NCBI GenBank assembly: GCA_963759115.1
Contig: CAVWXT010000005.1
Span: 2,232,001-2,296,000 of the forward strand
Source of the DNA: CAVWXT01 sp963759115
Lineage (GTDB): Bacteria; Planctomycetota; Planctomycetia; Pirellulales; Thermoguttaceae
Length of the DNA: 64,000 nucleotides
Reading direction: 5' to 3'
Shown: piece by piece, positions 54,440 to 62,296 of the stretch
Layout: each line of letters opens with the position of its first letter
Position numbering within the stretch: position 1 is the first letter of the stretch
The notes under the pieces: model-generated
Told to the model about the DNA's origin: nothing
The model's input: the letters and a program-made list of their open reading frames with translations, nothing else
Databases searched by the model: none
Program-made: the position numbers and the translations under genes

Positions 54440-54817
54440 ATGTCCAAAACGGTGTTGGTGGTCGACGATTCGATGCTCATGCGCCGCATGGTGCGAGAGA
54501 CCCTCACATTTGACGGCTGGGTGGTGGTCGGCGAGGCTTCCAACGGCGAGGAAGCGGTGGAGAAGTACCAGCAGCTCCGGCCCGACGCCGTGACGTTGGA
54601 CATCATCATGCCCGGGGTGACGGGCATCGAGACCCTGAAAACGATCCGGCGGATGGATCCCGATGCCCGGGTCGTGGTGGTGAGCGCGCTGAATCAAACC
54701 AAGTTGATCTCCGAGGCGATCCGCTCGGGCGCCCAGGACTTTATCGCCAAGCCGTTCCTGCCCGAACAGTTGCAGGAAACGATGCGGGCGTGCGTGGACA
54801 ACATGGCCGCCGTCTGA
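54440..54817 (+). CDS. CheY-like single-domain response regulator
   Basis: 125 residues, receiver domain only. Acidic pocket Asp 9-10 (VLVVDDSMLMRRMV), phospho-acceptor Asp 54 (DAVTLDIIMPGVTG), Ser 82 (VVVVSALNQ) and Lys 104 (QDFIAKPFLPEQL) are all present, so it should be phosphorylatable. The start follows AGGAGG at nine bases. The sequence resembles the CheY group used in chemotaxis and in type-IV-pilus or other signalling. No histidine kinase or output gene is adjacent, so its partner lies elsewhere. An upstream split palindrome (54346-54388) lies within its leader region. Confidence 0.95.
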   Translation: MSKTVLVVDDSMLMRRMVRETLTFDGWVVVGEASNGEEAVEKYQQLRPDAVTLDIIMPGVTGIETLKTIRRMDPDARVVVVSALNQTKLISEAIRSGAQDFIAKPFLPEQLQETMRACVDNMAAV

Positions 54818-54880
54818 GCGACGCAACGGATACCGACGGGTCGAGTCCCGGTTCCCACGCGGAGACTGTGTGAGCCTTTT

Positions 54881-54973
54881 GTGGGAGGCGACTCCAGTCG
54901 CCGAAGTCCCGATGTTTCGCCGCACAATCGGCGACTGGAGTCGCCTCCCACAACTGGAGTCGCCTCCCACAAC
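54881..54973. repeat. palindromic element GGAGGCGACTCCAGTCGCCGA (copy 2, with a third half-arm)
   Basis: GTGGGAGGCGACTCCAGTCG (54881) pairs with CGACTGGAGTCGCCTCCCAC (to 54951); an extra half-arm AACTGGAGTCGCCTCCCACA follows directly. It sits downstream of the CheY-like gene and may act as its terminator. Confidence 0.85.
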
Positions 54974-55116
54974 GGTCTCCTGCAAAGTAGTCACAACATC
55001 AGAGCGCGGGAACGAGGGTTTTTGCCGTCCATTTTTCGCGGGAATAATTCTTACCCCACGACTGGGTAAGGCTCCCGATCTTGTCGCGTGCGCTGGTTTT
55101 TGATACCGTCGTGCGC

Positions 55117-56268
55117 ATGAAGCGAAGAGACTGCGCCGCGAGATACGCCCTGCTGAAACGACGGTCCGTGCTCGGACTGTTGAGCGTGCTGTTGGGATCG
55201 GTATGGGCGTTCGCCCAGCCGGACGCGACCACGCCGCCTTTGCCGGAACCCTCGCCCGCCCAACCGGCCGCGCAGCCCGGCGCGATTCCCTCGCTGCTGC
55301 CGCCCGCGCAAACACCGAGCCATACGCAGCCGGCGGTGAAGTCGGCCGCCGACGAACTGGACAAATTGCTCTTCGGGCAGGAGATTTGGCGGCTGCCCCC
55401 GGTCAGCGGAAACGGAGGCGGCAGCGGGACCGCGAGTGAGAGCGGAGGTGCGCCGGCCGCGCTCGCCATGCCTCCAGCCGAGACGTTTCCCGCGGCGCCT
55501 GCTTTGGCCTCTCCCCCGGCGTCGAACGCGCCCTTTTCGCTGTCGGGAAAGCTTTCCAACAGCCTGTCGGACAATCAGCCCCTGGAAGTGAAACCGCCGG
55601 GCCCCAACCCGGACAAAGTTTGGGACGGCAGTCTCGATTTGGGGGTGGACGGCTCCCAGGGCAACAGCGACACCTTCAACTTGCACCTGGGGTTTCACGC
55701 CAAACGCAAGACCGAAGACAACATCCTTTCATTGAGTCTGGACTACAACAAACGCTCCGCTCAGACGGTGACCACGGCCGATCGGCTGTTCTTCGAGGGC
55801 CGCTGGGAATGGCTCGTGGCCGATACGCCCCGGTCGTGGTTCGTCCACGAGACGGTCGAGTACGACCAGTTCCAACCGTTCGACGTGCGCGACACGTCGG
55901 ACGCCGGCATGGGCTACCGGCTGATCAAGAACGATCAGACCACTTTCATCGGGCGGCTCGGCGCCGGTTTTTCGCACGAATACGGCGGGCCGGAGAACGG
56001 ACTCTACGTGCCCGAAATCGTCTTCGGCGTGCAACTGGAACACCAGATCAGCAAGCGGCAGAAGCTCCTCGGGCTGGTGGAATACGCGCCGGACGTGGGC
56101 GATTTCCCCCGTTACCGCATCCGCACGCAAGCCGCCTTGGAGGTGATGCTGGACGACGAAAAGAATCTCAGCCTACGAATGGGGGTGCTGGAGATATACA
56201 ATAGCGTGCCGAATGGGGCCCTGCGAAACGACTTGGATTACGCCCTGATGCTGATGTGGAAGTTCTGA
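55117..56268 (+). CDS. DUF481 outer-membrane beta-barrel protein
   Basis: 383 residues from ATG 55117. The twin-Arg-like N-terminus (MKRRDCAARYALLKRRSVLG) leads into a hydrophobic stretch (LLSVLLGSVWAFA), then a Pro/Ala linker of about 130 residues. From about residue 165 the sequence is beta-barrel-like, with alternating strands and C-terminal Phe (YALMLMWKF): KVWDGSLDLGVDGSQGNSDT, FNLHLGFHAKRKTEDNILSL, SLDYNKRSAQTVTTADRLFF, RYRIRTQAALEVMLDDEKNL. The 'G--GNS-T--' and 'F-EYD-F-P-' patterns are those of DUF481 (YdiY-like, salt-induced outer-membrane) proteins. Transport role not known. No operon partner. Confidence 0.85.
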   Translation: MKRRDCAARYALLKRRSVLGLLSVLLGSVWAFAQPDATTPPLPEPSPAQPAAQPGAIPSLLPPAQTPSHTQPAVKSAADELDKLLFGQEIWRLPPVSGNGGGSGTASESGGAPAALAMPPAETFPAAPALASPPASNAPFSLSGKLSNSLSDNQPLEVKPPGPNPDKVWDGSLDLGVDGSQGNSDTFNLHLGFHAKRKTEDNILSLSLDYNKRSAQTVTTADRLFFEGRWEWLVADTPRSWFVHETVEYDQFQPFDVRDTSDAGMGYRLIKNDQTTFIGRLGAGFSHEYGGPENGLYVPEIVFGVQLEHQISKRQKLLGLVEYAPDVGDFPRYRIRTQAALEVMLDDEKNLSLRMGVLEIYNSVPNGALRNDLDYALMLMWKF

Positions 56269-56481
56269 GCGGAAAGGCGTTGCACTGGCCGGGAGAAGTC
56301 GCCTGTGGAGTTAGGAGGGCATTTTGCAGGGCGGGCCCGGCCCGCCACGATCGGTTGCGGTTCGGTGGGCGACATTTCGGTGGGCGATGGCCACCCACCA
56401 CGTTGTTGCCCGCCGCGAGCGAGACGACGATGCGTTGCCAGGAGAAACCGTTTTCCAGGAGCCCGTTGATGTCAACTGCCC

Positions 56482-58485
56482 GTGAAGACCCCGGCACGAG
56501 CGGCGCTGGCCACGGCGGCGCGGCCCGAGGCGCAGCCGGCGGAGAACGGCCGCGGCGGGGTCTTCTCGCTCAGTTTCCTGGCGCTGGTGGCCACCCAGTT
56601 CTTCGTGTCGTTGAACGACAACATGTTTCGCTGGCTGGTCGTGCCCATCGGCAAGGAATTGATCGGCAAGTCGTGGGGCGAGATGCCGGAGATCGTTCAG
56701 CAGTGGATGAAGCCGGAGACGCTGGCGCTGTCGTTGGGGCTGGCGTGTTTCACGTTGCCGTTCCTGGTGTTCGCCGCGCCGGCCGGCTTCCTGGCCGATC
56801 GCTTCAGCAAACGCAACGTGATGGTCGCCTGCAAGGCGGCCGAAATCGTGGTGATCTGCGCTGGGCGTCGCGGCGATCCTCATCGGCAGCGTGCCCTTGA
56901 TGTTCGTCATGCTGTTCATCCTCGGCGGCCAGGCGATGATGTTCATCACCTCCAAGCTGGGCGCGATCCCCGAGATCGTTCGTTCCGACAAGATTGCGGC
57001 GGCCAACGGGCTGATCAACATGGTCTCGATGGCGGCCATCATCATCGGCTGCGTGGCCGGCAACTGGCTGTACGACCAGACCAAGCCCGCCGGCCAGGAG
57101 CGCTGGTGGCTCTTCGCCGCGGCGCTGTTGGGCGTGGCCACGTGCGGACTGATCACCAGCCTGTTCATCGGGCGGCTGCGCGCGGCCAATCCCGCCCGGC
57201 CGATTCCCTGGAATCCGGCCGGGCAGACCGTCCGCGACCTCGCGCGTGCTGTGCTCGAAGCGGCCGCTGTTCCTGGCGGCCTTGGGAAGCGCCTACTTCT
57301 GGGCGCTCGGCGCGCTTTCGCAAATCAACATCGATCAGTTCGCCACGAAGCACCTGTGCGTGGACCAGACAGTACGTCGGCCCGCTGTTGGCCGTGCTGA
57401 CCCTCGGCATCGGCGGCGGCGCGCTGTTGGCGGGCATCGTCTCGCGCGGCAAAGTGGAACTGGGGCTCGTGCCGCTGGGCGGACTGGGAATCGCCCTGAC
57501 GTCGATGCTGTTGGCGACCGTGCCGGGCGGCGCCGCCGGACATCCCGCCGACGCCGGCTACTACACGAGCTGCGTTCTTGCTGCTGGCGATGGGCGTCAC
57601 CGCCGGGCTGTACGACATTCCCTTGCAGGCGTTTCTCCAAGACCGCAGCCCGCCGGAATCGCGCGGCTCGATCATGGCGGCCTACAACTTCCTCGCGTTT
57701 GCCGGCATGTTGGCGGCCTCGGGCGTCTACTGGCTGCTGTCCGGCCCGTTGGGGCTTTCCGCCCGGCGATCTTCCTCGTCGGCGGGATCGTCACCGTGCC
57801 GGTCACGATCTTCATCGTCCGGCTGCTGCCGTTCCAGACCACGCGGCTGGCCGTGCGGTTGCTGACCAACTGCATGTATCGCGTGCGGGTGGAGGGGCTG
57901 GAGAACGTGCCCGAGCACGGCGGCGCGCTGGTGGTGGCCAACCACGTCAGTTGGGCCGACGGCGTCCTGCTGGGCCTGGCCTGCCCGCGGCACCCGCGCA
58001 TGGTCGCCTACGCCAAGTATTTCGAGAGTCCGTGGCTGGGCTGGTTCGGCCGGCTGGGCCGGATCATCCCCATCGGCACGACCCGCAAGTCGATGGTCGA
58101 ATCGATCCGCGCCGCCCGCGAGGCTTTGCAGCAGGGCGAGATTGGTGTGTATCTTTCCCGAAGGCGGCATCAGCCGCGACGGGCAAATCGCAGGAGTTCC
58201 GGCCGGGCTTCCTGTCGATCTTGAAGGATACCGGACGCCCCGGTGGTGCCGGTCTACTTGGGCGGGCTGTGGGGAAGCATCTTCAGCTACGAGGGCGGCA
58301 AGTTCTTCTGGAAATGGCCCAAACGCTGGCGCTATCCCGTGTCGATCCGCTTCGGCCGGCCGATCCGCGAACCGGCGAGCGTGGAGGAGGTGCGCCGGGC
58401 GGTGGAAGAATTGCAGGGAAGCCATGGTACGACGAATATCGGCCAACGGAGATGGAAAATTGCAGATTGCAAATTGAAAATTTGA
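56482..58485 (+). CDS. LplT-like MFS transporter fused to PlsC-type acyltransferase (first part of an Aas-like locus), many frameshifts
   Basis: Start MKTPARAALATAARPEAQPA. Transporter part (about 56560-57850): FSLSFLALVATQFFVSLNDN, MFRWLVVPIGKEL, LPFLVFAAPAGFLADRFSKR (MFS loop 2-3 motif), LGGQAMMFITSKLGAIPEIV, LINMVSMAAIIIGCVAGNWL, LLAMGVTAGLYDIPLQAFLQ. Acyltransferase part from about 57870: MYRVRVEGLENVPEHGGALV, VANHVSWADGVLLGLACP (HX4D), FGRLGRIIPIGTTRKS, CIFPEGGISRDGQ. At least seven frame changes lie between 56870 and 58230. The order LplT-PlsC followed by an acyl-ACP synthetase corresponds to lysophospholipid uptake and re-acylation. An AT-rich repeat at 58459 separates it from the synthetase half; I think it was one gene. 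Confidence 0.83.
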
Positions 58486-58515
58486 AATTTGCAATTTGCA
58501 ATTTGCAATTTGTGA
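58459..58515. repeat. AT-rich palindromic repeat (GCAATTTGCAATTTG units) within the Aas-like locus
   Basis: GATTGCAAATTGAAAATTTG and AAATTTGCAATTTGCAATTT in tandem and inverted arrangement, sharply AT-rich against the surrounding GC-rich DNA. It falls between the acyltransferase and synthetase coding parts and introduces stops in all forward frames. Confidence 0.85.
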
Positions 58516-58532
58516 CTTGAACCAAGCCTCCA

Positions 58533-60223
58533 TGACAAACTGCCTCGCCCCACGACCTGATCCTGCCGCGGCAGTTCCTCCGCATGTGCCGCCGGCGGAT
58601 GCGGCGGCCGAAGGTGGCCGACTCCACCGGCGTGGAGCTTACCGGCGCGGGCCTGCTGATGCGGACGCTGATCGTCCGCCGGCTGCTGCGCCGCGAGGTG
58701 CTGGCCGCCGACGAGCAACACGTGGGCCTGCTGCTGCCGCCCAGCGTCGGCGGGCGTGGTGGTCAACGCGGCCCTGGCGATCGACTGCCGCATCGCGGTC
58801 AATCTGAACTACACCGTCTCCTCCGAGGTGATGAACGACTGCATCGCCCAGTGCGGCATCCGCCACGTGCTGACCAGCCGCCGCGTCATGGAGCGGTTCA
58901 ACCTGAAGCTCAACGCCGAGGTGGTCTACCTGGAGGACTTCATAGGCCAAATCACGCTGGGCGACAAGCTGGCCGCCGCGGCGGCGACCTGGCTGGCGCC
59001 GGTGGCGTGGCTGGAACGCCGGCTCGGGCTGACGAAGATCCGCGACGACGACCTGCTGACGATCATCTTCACCTCCGGCTCGACCGGCCGGCCCAAGGGC
59101 GTGATGCTCACGCACCGCAACGTCGGCTCGAACGTCGCGGCGGTCGAACGAGATCATCCGGCTTGGCGAGACGACGTGTTGCTGGGCATTCTGCCGATCT
59201 TCCACTCCTTCGGCTACACGACCACGCTGTGGACCGTGCTGACGCTGCCGCCTAAGGGCATCTACCACTACAGCCCGCTGGAAGCCCGCGAGGTCGGCAA
59301 GCTCTGCCGCAAACACGGCGCCACGATCATGATCACCACGCCCACGTTCGTGCGATCGTACCTGCGGCGGTGCGAGCCGGAGGATTTTGCGAAGCTGGAC
59401 GTGGTCTTCACCGGGGCCGAGAAGCTCTCGCCCGAAGTGGCCGACGCCTTCGAGCAGCGTTTCGGCGTGCGGCCGGTGGAAGGCTACGGCGCCACGGAGC
59501 TTTCGCCCGTGGTCTGCGCCAACATGCCGCCCAGCCGCGCCACCAGCCGGGAACACGCCGGAGTGAAGGCGGGCACCGTCGGCCGGCCGCTGCCCGGCAT
59601 CTCGGTGAAGGTCGTCGATCTCGAAACGGGCGAAGACCTGGGGCCGAACAAGTCGGGCATGTTGCTGGTGACCGGCCCCAACGTGATGAAGGGCTACTAC
59701 GGCCGGCCCGACCTGACCGCCGAAGTGATCCGCGAGGAAGCAGGAAAAGGGGACAGCCCCCATTTGCCGGAACGGCCCGAAGGGTGCTGCGCACAAATGG
59801 GGACTGTCCCCTTTTCCCGCTGGTACATCACGGGCGACGTGGCCGTGATCGACGACGAGGGCTTCATCCACATCACCGGCCGCATCAGCCGCTTCTCGAA
59901 GATTGCCGGCGAGATGGTGCCGCACATTCGCGTGGAAGAGGCCATCGGCCAGGTCTTGCGGCTCGACGAGGACGACCTGAAAATTGCGGTCACGTCGGTG
60001 CCCGACGCGAAGAAGGGCGAGCGGCTGGTGGTGCTGTACACCGATCCGGCGCAGAACCCGGCGGAGATCTGCCGCGCTCGGCGCCACGGGCCTGCCGCCG
60101 CTTTGGATTCCCTCGCCCGACAGTTTCCGCCGCGTCGATGCCATCCCGTTGCTCGGCACGGGCAAGCTGGACCTGAAGCGGCTCAAGGACGTGGCCCTGG
60201 CGGAGTTCTCTGCTGCACCGTAA
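58533..60223 (+). CDS. aas: acyl-ACP/acyl-CoA synthetase (AMP-binding enzyme), second part of the Aas-like locus, with in-frame palindromic insertion and frameshifts
   Basis: Activates fatty acids with ATP for lysophospholipid acylation. Begins around 58533 (MTNCL, then HDLILPRQFLRMCRRRMRRP after a shift), then DSTGVELTGAGLLMRTLIVR. Adenylation motifs: LTIIFTSGSTGRPKGVMLTH (P-loop), VFTGAEKLSPEVADAFEQRF, PVEGYGATELSPVVCANMP, YITGDVAVIDDEGFIHITGR, and the C-terminal LLGTGKLDLKRLKDVALAEF with the catalytic Lys. Frame changes occur near 58560, 58755 and 60085. Between VIREEAG and RWYITGD, where relatives have only a few residues, a type A palindrome encodes KGDSPHLPERPEGCCAQMGT plus VPFS in frame. 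It sits beside a conserved turn, so tolerance is plausible. Confidence 0.9.
59745..59815. repeat. type A palindromic element, in frame inside the synthetase gene
   Basis: AAAAGGGGACAGCCCCCATT+TG (59745-59766) and CAAATGGGGACTGTCCCCTT+TT (59794-59815) pair at 21 of 22 positions; the interior GCCGGAACGGCCCGAAGGGT matches the copy at 10426-10485. Confidence 0.9.
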
Positions 60224-60323
60224 ATGATTTCGCCAAAACTGGTATTGTGTCCCTGGAATACTCTCTGACTCCGATTCGATGGGTAGAGTATCAATGCGTA
60301 GGGAAGAAACCCCGCTGTCAAGT

Positions 60324-61121
60324 CTAAATCGCAACCTTTAGGCGAGAGGCGAGAACTTCGTTAGGAGTTCGATAGCCGAGGCGTTTTCTCGGGCGGTCGT
60401 TGAGAAGTTGTTGGACTTTGGTAAAACGATGATTGGGGATGCCGACCAGATCCGTGCCTTTGGGAAAGAACTGCCGGACCAGGCCGTTGGTGTTTTCGTT
60501 CGTGCCGCGCTGCCACGCGCAGTACGGCTTCGCAAAGTAGATCTTCAAAGCGGCTTCCTCCGTCAACCGCTCGTGCTCGGCGAACTCCTTGCCGTTGTCC
60601 AGCGTCAGCGTCTTCCGCAGCTTCGGAGGCGTGGTCCGATACAACTCGGCGGCGGTCTGACGGACCGTCGCCGCTTGCAAGGTGGGAACCTTGCCCAGCA
60701 ACAAATAGCCCGACTTCCGCTCGACCAGCGTGACGGCGCCGCCGCGTCGGTTGGCGCCCACGATGGTATCCCCTTCCCAGTCGCCGAAGCGACGGCGGCG
60801 ATCCACGACCACGGGGCGTCCCTCGATGCTCGTGCCGGTGCGAATCCGCCCGCGTTTTTCCCAGTTGGGCCGCTTTCGGCCCAGACGCCGCAGATAACGC
60901 CGCCAGTGCTTCCCGCTGGCTTCCTCGCCGCCGATCCAGGCGTAGATCGTGGGGGGCGAAATCCACCGTCGCCGATCGCCGGGAAAGTCACTTGCGGCGG
61001 GGGACGGCTGGCTTCCTCGCCGCCGATCCAGGCGTAGATCGTGGGGGGGCGAAATCCACCGTCGCCGATCGCCGGGAAAGTCACTGCGCGGGGACGGTTG
61101 GGGTGGAGCGCACTTAGTCAT
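60324..61121 (-). pseudogene. IS30-family transposase remnant (N-terminus missing, internal tandem duplication)
   Basis: The catalytic half is good IS30: PPTIYAWIGGEEASGKHWRR, RGRIRTGTSIEGRPVVVDRR, GDWEGDTIVGANRRGGAVTL (first Asp region), RKTLTLDNGKEFAEHERLTE (second Asp, DNGKEF), YFAKPYCAWQRGTNENTNGL (final Glu) and PRKRLGYRTPNEVLASRLKV. The N-terminal helix-turn-helix region is absent; instead the frame runs into two tandem copies of a segment encoding SDFPGDRRRWISPP. It is therefore probably inactive. Convergent with the synthetase gene, 100 bases from its stop. Confidence 0.88.
60917..61100. repeat. two tandem copies of a segment of about 91 bp
   Basis: CTGGCTTCCTCGCCGCCGAT at 60917 recurs at about 61007, and both copies continue through CGCCGATCGCCGGGAAAGTC and GGGGACGG with only small length differences (GTGGGGGGCG versus GTGGGGGGGCG). 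It sits at the broken 5' end of the IS30 remnant. Confidence 0.85.
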
Positions 61122-61161
61122 TAGTGATAACTGGCTAATGACTGAAGTGCGTTCTGACCCC
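61106..61161. repeat. type C palindromic element (copy 1)
   Basis: GAGCGCACTTAGTCATTAG (61106-61124) pairs with CTAATGACTGAAGTGCGTTC (from 61135), followed by TGACCCC. Short CTGACCCCAGGGTGCGCC units follow to about 61225. The space 61122-61385 holds no gene. Confidence 0.85.
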
Positions 61162-61385
61162 AGGGTGCGCCCTGACCCCAGGGTTCGCCAGGGTGCGTGC
61201 GCCCCTGACCCCAGGGTGCCCAGGGTGCGTGATTATTGACAGGACAGCCTGGCTATTATCCCCCTGGAGAGTTGATTTTGGGAATCTCTCCAGAATGCTT
61301 GTCAGGAATCGGGGTTCGGCGGCTAATAGGTGGGTAGAGGGAATTGCCTTGCAGGGTCGTGGTACGCACTCAGGAGGGCGGAAAC

Positions 61386-61697
61386 ATGAGACGTTCAGCG
61401 GTTCTCGGGTCGAACATCGCGTCCCACTTTTTGTCCCGCCGTCGTTCCGCACTGGCTGCTGCCCTTCTGTTGTGTTCCCTCGCATCCGTGTCCAACGCAT
61501 GGGCGAACACTATTACCTACGACATTCCCAACTATCCATCCTCCCAGTATGACCCTTGGGATTCTGTATATGTCACTGTATCCGGTTCGTTCTCCATTGA
61601 CACCACCACTATGCAGGTCACCGGTGGCTTTCTTAGTAGGGGAGGGCCTGGGGTCAGAGCGCACTTAGTCATTAGGGAAATTGGGCCTAATGACTGA
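61386..61697 (+). pseudogene. secreted PEP-CTERM-type protein, truncated by a type C palindromic element
   Basis: The start gives MRRSAVLGSNIASHFLSRRR then a signal peptide (SALAAALLLCSLASVSNAWA) and a beta-rich mature part (NTITYDIPNYPSSQYDPWDS, VYVTVSGSFSIDTTTMQVTG) like the N-terminal domain of many planctomycete PEP-CTERM secreted proteins. At about 61648 the sequence enters the palindrome (GGPGVRAHLVIREIGPND), where it stops; the remaining domain and sorting signal are not found downstream. The family call rests on the N-terminal pattern only. Confidence 0.65.
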
Positions 61698-61711
61698 GCT
61701 GCTCTGACCCC
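61650..61711. repeat. type C palindromic element (copy 2)
   Basis: GGGGTCAGAGCGCACTTAGT+CATTAG (61650-61675) with CTAATGACTGAGCTGCTCTG+ACCCC (61687-61711). CTGACCCCAAGCTGCC units follow. At 61787-61809 a lone type A half-arm (AAAGGGGACAGTCCCGTTTT) is also present. Confidence 0.85.
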
Positions 61712-61901
61712 AAGCTGCCCTGACCCCAAGCTGCCCCCAGCTGACCCCCGGTGCCTGCCCCCCCTTCTTCCGCTTGTACGCGGCCCAAAGGGGACAGTCC
61801 CGTTTTTCATGCGCAGATACTGTGCATAGTTCGGATAGGGGGGATTGCCTTCCTGGGCCAAAGCGCGGTATGATGAGTTGTCGTACTAGGAGGCATTCGC
61901 G

Positions 61902-62057
61902 ATGGCAACCACTGCTCAAGAAGTCTTCGCCGCGAACGTCCATAATCTATCCGTGCCCGAGCGACTCCGTTTGGCCTCGATGATTCTCCAGGATCTAACC
62001 CACGTTGTCGACCAGGCCGACGCCTGCCAGAGAAACGGTGTCAGGAACCATTTCTAG
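61902..62057 (+). pseudogene. antitoxin-like fragment truncated by the adjacent insertion sequence
   Basis: Strong ribosome-binding site AGGAGG eight bases before ATG 61902. The 51-residue frame starts MATTAQEVFAANVHNLSVPE and RLRLASMILQDLTHVVDQAD, the N-terminal pattern of small addiction-module antitoxins ('LS-PERLRLA-x-IL-x-L'), then changes character (ACQRNGVRNHF) where the IS1182-type element begins. The C-terminal half and any toxin gene are missing. Confidence 0.55.
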
Positions 62058-62296
62058 CGGCGCAAAGTGAAAACGATACAAGAAATCGCGGTTTGTGACA
62101 CTTCTTCTCCACCTTGCTTCTGCCCTGCGGTCTGCATCATCCGGGCGACGCGGAGCGTCGCGGACGGTGCGTTCCCACGGGGAGAGCCTGTGATTTTTTC
62201 CCGAATCCCCCTGGTGATTATGGCAAGGGGGCGCTAATATGTTTTTCCATCGGTAGTGGCAACGTGGTTCCGTTTCGTTTCGGCATGAGGACCAGC

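Noticed and set aside
58639..60321. 560-codon minus-strand frame
   Set aside because: Antisense to the acyl-ACP synthetase; His/Gly/Arg-rich shadow.
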